DNA from: Trochalopteron elliotii
Taxonomy: Eukaryota > Chordata > Aves > Passeriformes > Leiothrichidae
Assembly: GCA_024734555.1 (NCBI GenBank)
Contig: JANPWX010000077.1
Location: 3,423,564 to 3,487,563 of the forward strand
Length of the DNA stretch: 64,000 nt
Direction: 5' to 3'
The position numbers were made by a program, and so were the translations under genes. Shown in pieces: positions 61,150-64,000 of this stretch (position 1 is the stretch's first letter; the number at the start of each line of letters is the position of its first letter). The notes beneath the pieces were generated by a model. That model searched no databases and had not been told where the DNA came from. It was given only the letters and a program-made list of their open reading frames with translations.

Positions 61150-62329
61150 TATTGAACTCTTTCATTCTCATCAGAGGATCTTTGCAGATGCATTGTCTGA
61201 CAAGCACAGCGTGAGATGAAGAGGAGCACAGCACAGAAAGGATAGTGCCAAGAACCCAGCATTTACAGCAGCTGGGAAGCAAAAGAGACTATGAAAAGTT
61301 GCCTACTGAGTGGGAATTTATGCAGGAACTGGAGAGGCTCATGGCCAGCTTTCTGTTTAACACCTAGCACCATCAGTGACTAAAAGCCCTTTAAGACGGG
61401 CATACAGGTATAAGGCACCTACCTTTTTGATTGGTCTACAGTGGCAAACAGCAGGTTCTGTTCACAGCTGCAAAAGTTGATGGGGCAGTAGTGGTAACTA
61501 TAGAGTAAAGACTGCTGTGAGCACCATGTCATGTCAAAGGCCTTAATCTAAGAGGAGGTCTTAGGGAAGGACACAGATGTCCAGTCACAGACTGTAGATA
61601 CTGCCTTGTGTCCCAGAAGCCAGCAGGGTTTGGGGTGTTGACTTCCTCTCCTTCAGAAGGAGCACTCTGGTTGAGATAAACACCTGCTGGTAGAGCAGAA
61701 TTAATGAAGTAGGAGTACTGCACAGCAACAGTGTTCAGATGAAGGACAAATCAGTAGAACATTTGTGGAGACTCTACAAGTCAAGAGTCAAAATGCCACC
61801 TTGGCCTGCTTGCTGCTCATCTGCACAGACTCTGTGACACTGCCAGGGGAGACCTTGAATGGATAGTCGCTATATGGGTCTTTAATCTACAGTATAGGGG
61901 ATGAGGATGGAGATGCTGTTCTCAGTACTGTCAGTCAAGGGGAGAGGCCAAATCAAGAGAGGGAGGCATTTACAAACTTACCTCTGGTTGTACAGCTGGT
62001 GTCCTTTGTGGAATTCCACGACTGTGTGAACCTTTTTGACGAGACACTGCCAAGGATTAGAGTGGATTAGAGTATCTTTCCCAACTGGCTTTCTAACCTT
62101 GTCAGGAGTTATTTAGGCCAGGGTCTTCAGGTATTGAAGATCAATGCCTGCAGATATGTGAGGGAGTGGGAAATTGTAAGAATCATACCAGACACAGAAC
62201 TATAGGGAAAACCCTCAACGTCTCTCTGGAAAAAATACTGTGTGGAGAAGCCCATATGAGATGTGGTAACATGAGAAACAAAGAGAAAGAAATGAAAGCC
62301 TACGAATAGTTGCACAGTTATGGCCTCAC
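61150..62329 (+). mobile_element. Possible CR1 LINE 5' region (ORF1 side), very degraded
   Basis: This interval is G+C-richer than its flanks and precedes a clearer CR1 endonuclease segment on the same strand. A TTTATGCAGGAACTGGAGAG stretch near 61319 resembles the coiled-coil part of CR1 ORF1 as I remember it. Frame-breaking changes are everywhere, and no long ORF survives on +. It may be unrelated sequence. Confidence 0.3.
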
Positions 62330-62560
62330 CACAGAGGATCACAGGGACACAGTGGAGTGATTTTCATGAATGTTCATGGGCCCTTTAGGAAAATTGGGAA
62401 GAGGAAGCAAGCTGGGAGGGTTGTGTTTTATGCAAAGGAACATCTCACATGTATGGAACAGGATCAGAGAAGATGCCAACAAGGAGGAAGAGGTCACAGT
62501 GAGCACCTGCTACAAACCATCTGATTGAGACATTGAAGTGGGTGAGACTCAATGTCTTAT
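62330..62560 (+). pseudogene. CR1 ORF2 endonuclease-domain remnant
   Basis: The nucleotide order fits CR1 ORF2 near the endonuclease start: GAGGATCACAGGGACACAGT, then CATGAATGTTCATGG, GGCCCTTTAGGAAAATTGGG, GGTTGTGTTTTATGC (the GVALYV region), and AGTGAGCACCTGCTACAAAC (the VCYRPP region). A segment between GVALYV and CYRPP is shorter than usual. The sequence stops abruptly without reverse transcriptase or 3' tail. CR1 copies normally keep the 3' end and lose the 5' end, so a later deletion is implied. Confidence 0.6.
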
Positions 62561-63310
62561 TATGAAATTATTTTTACCTTTTTGTCTCTACAACCCCCTT
62601 TTATAATATGTAATGTATAAAAGTATTTCTCTCCCTTGAAAGATGAAAGTTTACTTCTAGAAAGTTAATTTATTGAGGTCCATTTCAAAATGTGATCCCA
62701 GTCAGCATTATTAGTAATATTAAATTTAATTAAATAATATCTTTGTAAGTTTACTCAATTCCCATAGGTTTTGTGATGGGATTCATCTCACCATACTTAG
62801 ATGTTGACATTAGGCAGCTATTGAAAGGATGAGAAGATTATTGCATGATTTCCATTGCTCACCAGAATTTCAGAGTAACTTTAGGCATCTGAAGTACAGT
62901 AAAACAAACCCCACTTCTACAATTCTGTAAGTAAACAATCTGCCTGAAACCATAGTCTTAAACCAGCATTCAATATGTTCTCTTGCTGAACACATCTATT
63001 TCCAACACACTCTTCTAATATTCACATGTATAAATTAATGATTGTTATACACTATAAGCAACCTATACTAAAATGTGTATTAATATTTAATGTGTCCCTG
63101 TTTATAAAGCATATTAAATTCCTGTATTACTCTAATACATTATTTCTTAATGGAAACCTAACACAAAGTAAGATATAAACCAGCAGTATCTCTATACTGA
63201 CCAGATCTGACAGGATATTCAGGAAATTTTAGTAATCTTTGTTACTTTTCCCATCAGAATTTTCACATCAATCCAAGTCTAGTATGCCTTCTAATTGAAG
63301 CATAATATAT

Positions 63311-63378
63311 CATTTACATTAAGTGGCAGTATTTACATTAAGTGGCAACAAATGTACCTTTGGTACCTTTGGTACCCT
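63311..63378. repeat. Two neighbouring short tandem duplications
   Basis: Two 20-bp copies sharing ATTTACATTAAGTGGCA (63311-63330, 63331-63350) are followed by two copies of TACCTTTGG (from 63356). Confidence 0.88.
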
Positions 63379-63412
63379 TTAAGAGTCAGTTTTTAGGTAA
63401 ACATTAGTTCTT

Positions 63413-63490
63413 ATTATATATATCTATATAGTATATTTATATTGTGTGCATTTATATACACACACATGACTATTGTATATATAAATATAA
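63413..63490. repeat. AT-rich microsatellite-like run
   Basis: TATATA words mixed with a short ACACAC stretch near 63459-63467. Confidence 0.8.
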
Positions 63491-64000
63491 TCAGAAAATC
63501 AAATGGGAAAAAATGCTGATGTCTATTGCCTTATGGCTTTTGTGTACAATTGGTTGGTCACTAGTATGTACACCTGGATCCAGGAATGCTAAAACAGTTA
63601 TATGTATGTGGATATAGTTGCAGTTTAATTCACTTATCTTACAGGAATTAATTATTTTTTTAGTTAGAAATCTTGTATTATTAAATCTAGAGAAAACCTG
63701 TTACACTGACTTAAGCTAATAGACAACTTCACCTTAAAGAGATAAATGTTTACATTACTTACTTGATTCTAATTTTCAGATAAAGCTGATTTAATTAATT
63801 TGGATGTTAATTAGCTTAACAAATTAGTTAATTTGAAAACTACCATTCAGATAGCTATGCTTGACTATAGTTAGTCTGGAGGTCCATTATTTCCAGGAAT
63901 CTTTTTAACATGATACCAAAAGGTTATGTAAAGCATCCATCCAAAGTATTCTCTGAAGAAAAATTATAACACTTTTCTGCTTAACTGTGCAAGGCTTACC

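Larger units (their letters stand above)
62561..64000. other. AT-rich right end, nothing recognised
   Basis: No gene or transposon identified. It contains an 18-20-bp tandem duplication (63311-63350), a TTTGGTACC repeat (63356-63378) and an AT-rich run at 63413-63490. Confidence 0.5.

Noticed and set aside
1..64000. CRISPR arrays, tRNA or rRNA genes, bacterial operons
   Set aside because: None seen. The repeat content is that of a bird nuclear genome, and short tandem duplications here lack any spacer-repeat structure.

Overview
The window looks like nuclear DNA from a bird. The evidence is several CR1 (chicken repeat 1) LINE fragments, both 3' tails ending in degenerate ATTCTRTG-type repeats and reverse-transcriptase fragments, together with many solo LTRs of avian endogenous-retrovirus type. 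I see no SINEs, DNA transposons, bacterial-style operons, tRNAs or rRNAs. The sequence is AT-rich, with G+C-richer islands that mostly coincide with transposable elements. No species can be named from sequence alone.

I find no intact host protein-coding gene. The open frames longer than about 100 codons are CR1 ORF2 debris, lie inside LTRs, or come from low-complexity tracts or unsupported AT-rich sequence. The window is best read as a gene desert or the interior of a very large intron.

Layout: 1-6.4 kb is AT-rich with one CR1 tail (1.8 kb) and one unclassified ~550-bp repeat (2.47-3.02 kb). 7.3-10.9 kb is a cluster of three LTRs. 11.9-12.5 kb is a minus-strand CR1 C-terminus. 12.5-20.8 kb is featureless. 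20.9-22.3 kb is a G+C-richer block ending in a CR1 tail. 24.6-26.3 kb holds an LTR and a CR1 reverse-transcriptase fragment. 26.3-32.2 kb is featureless. 32.2-33.1 kb holds an LTR and an old CR1 tail. 39.2-39.8 kb and 42.0-42.7 kb are solo LTRs. 46.8-56.2 kb is a dense transposon district: five LTRs, a composite CR1 of about 1.9 kb, a second CR1 of about 1.1 kb, and a second, inverted copy of the unclassified repeat. 58.8-62.6 kb holds another LTR and two CR1 pieces. The right end is AT-rich.

The most informative large-scale pattern is orientation. All twelve recognised LTRs point the same way (+), while CR1 pieces are mixed. Sense LTRs with poly(A) signals are depleted from introns, so this hints at an unseen host transcript running on the minus strand. 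Other points of interest: a long antisense frame shared by three diverged copies of one LTR family, an internal ~48-bp tandem array in that family, two solo LTRs with perfect 5-bp target-site duplications, a possible 36-nt minus-strand microexon, and several G-quadruplex-capable tracts. I found no convincing new multigene system.
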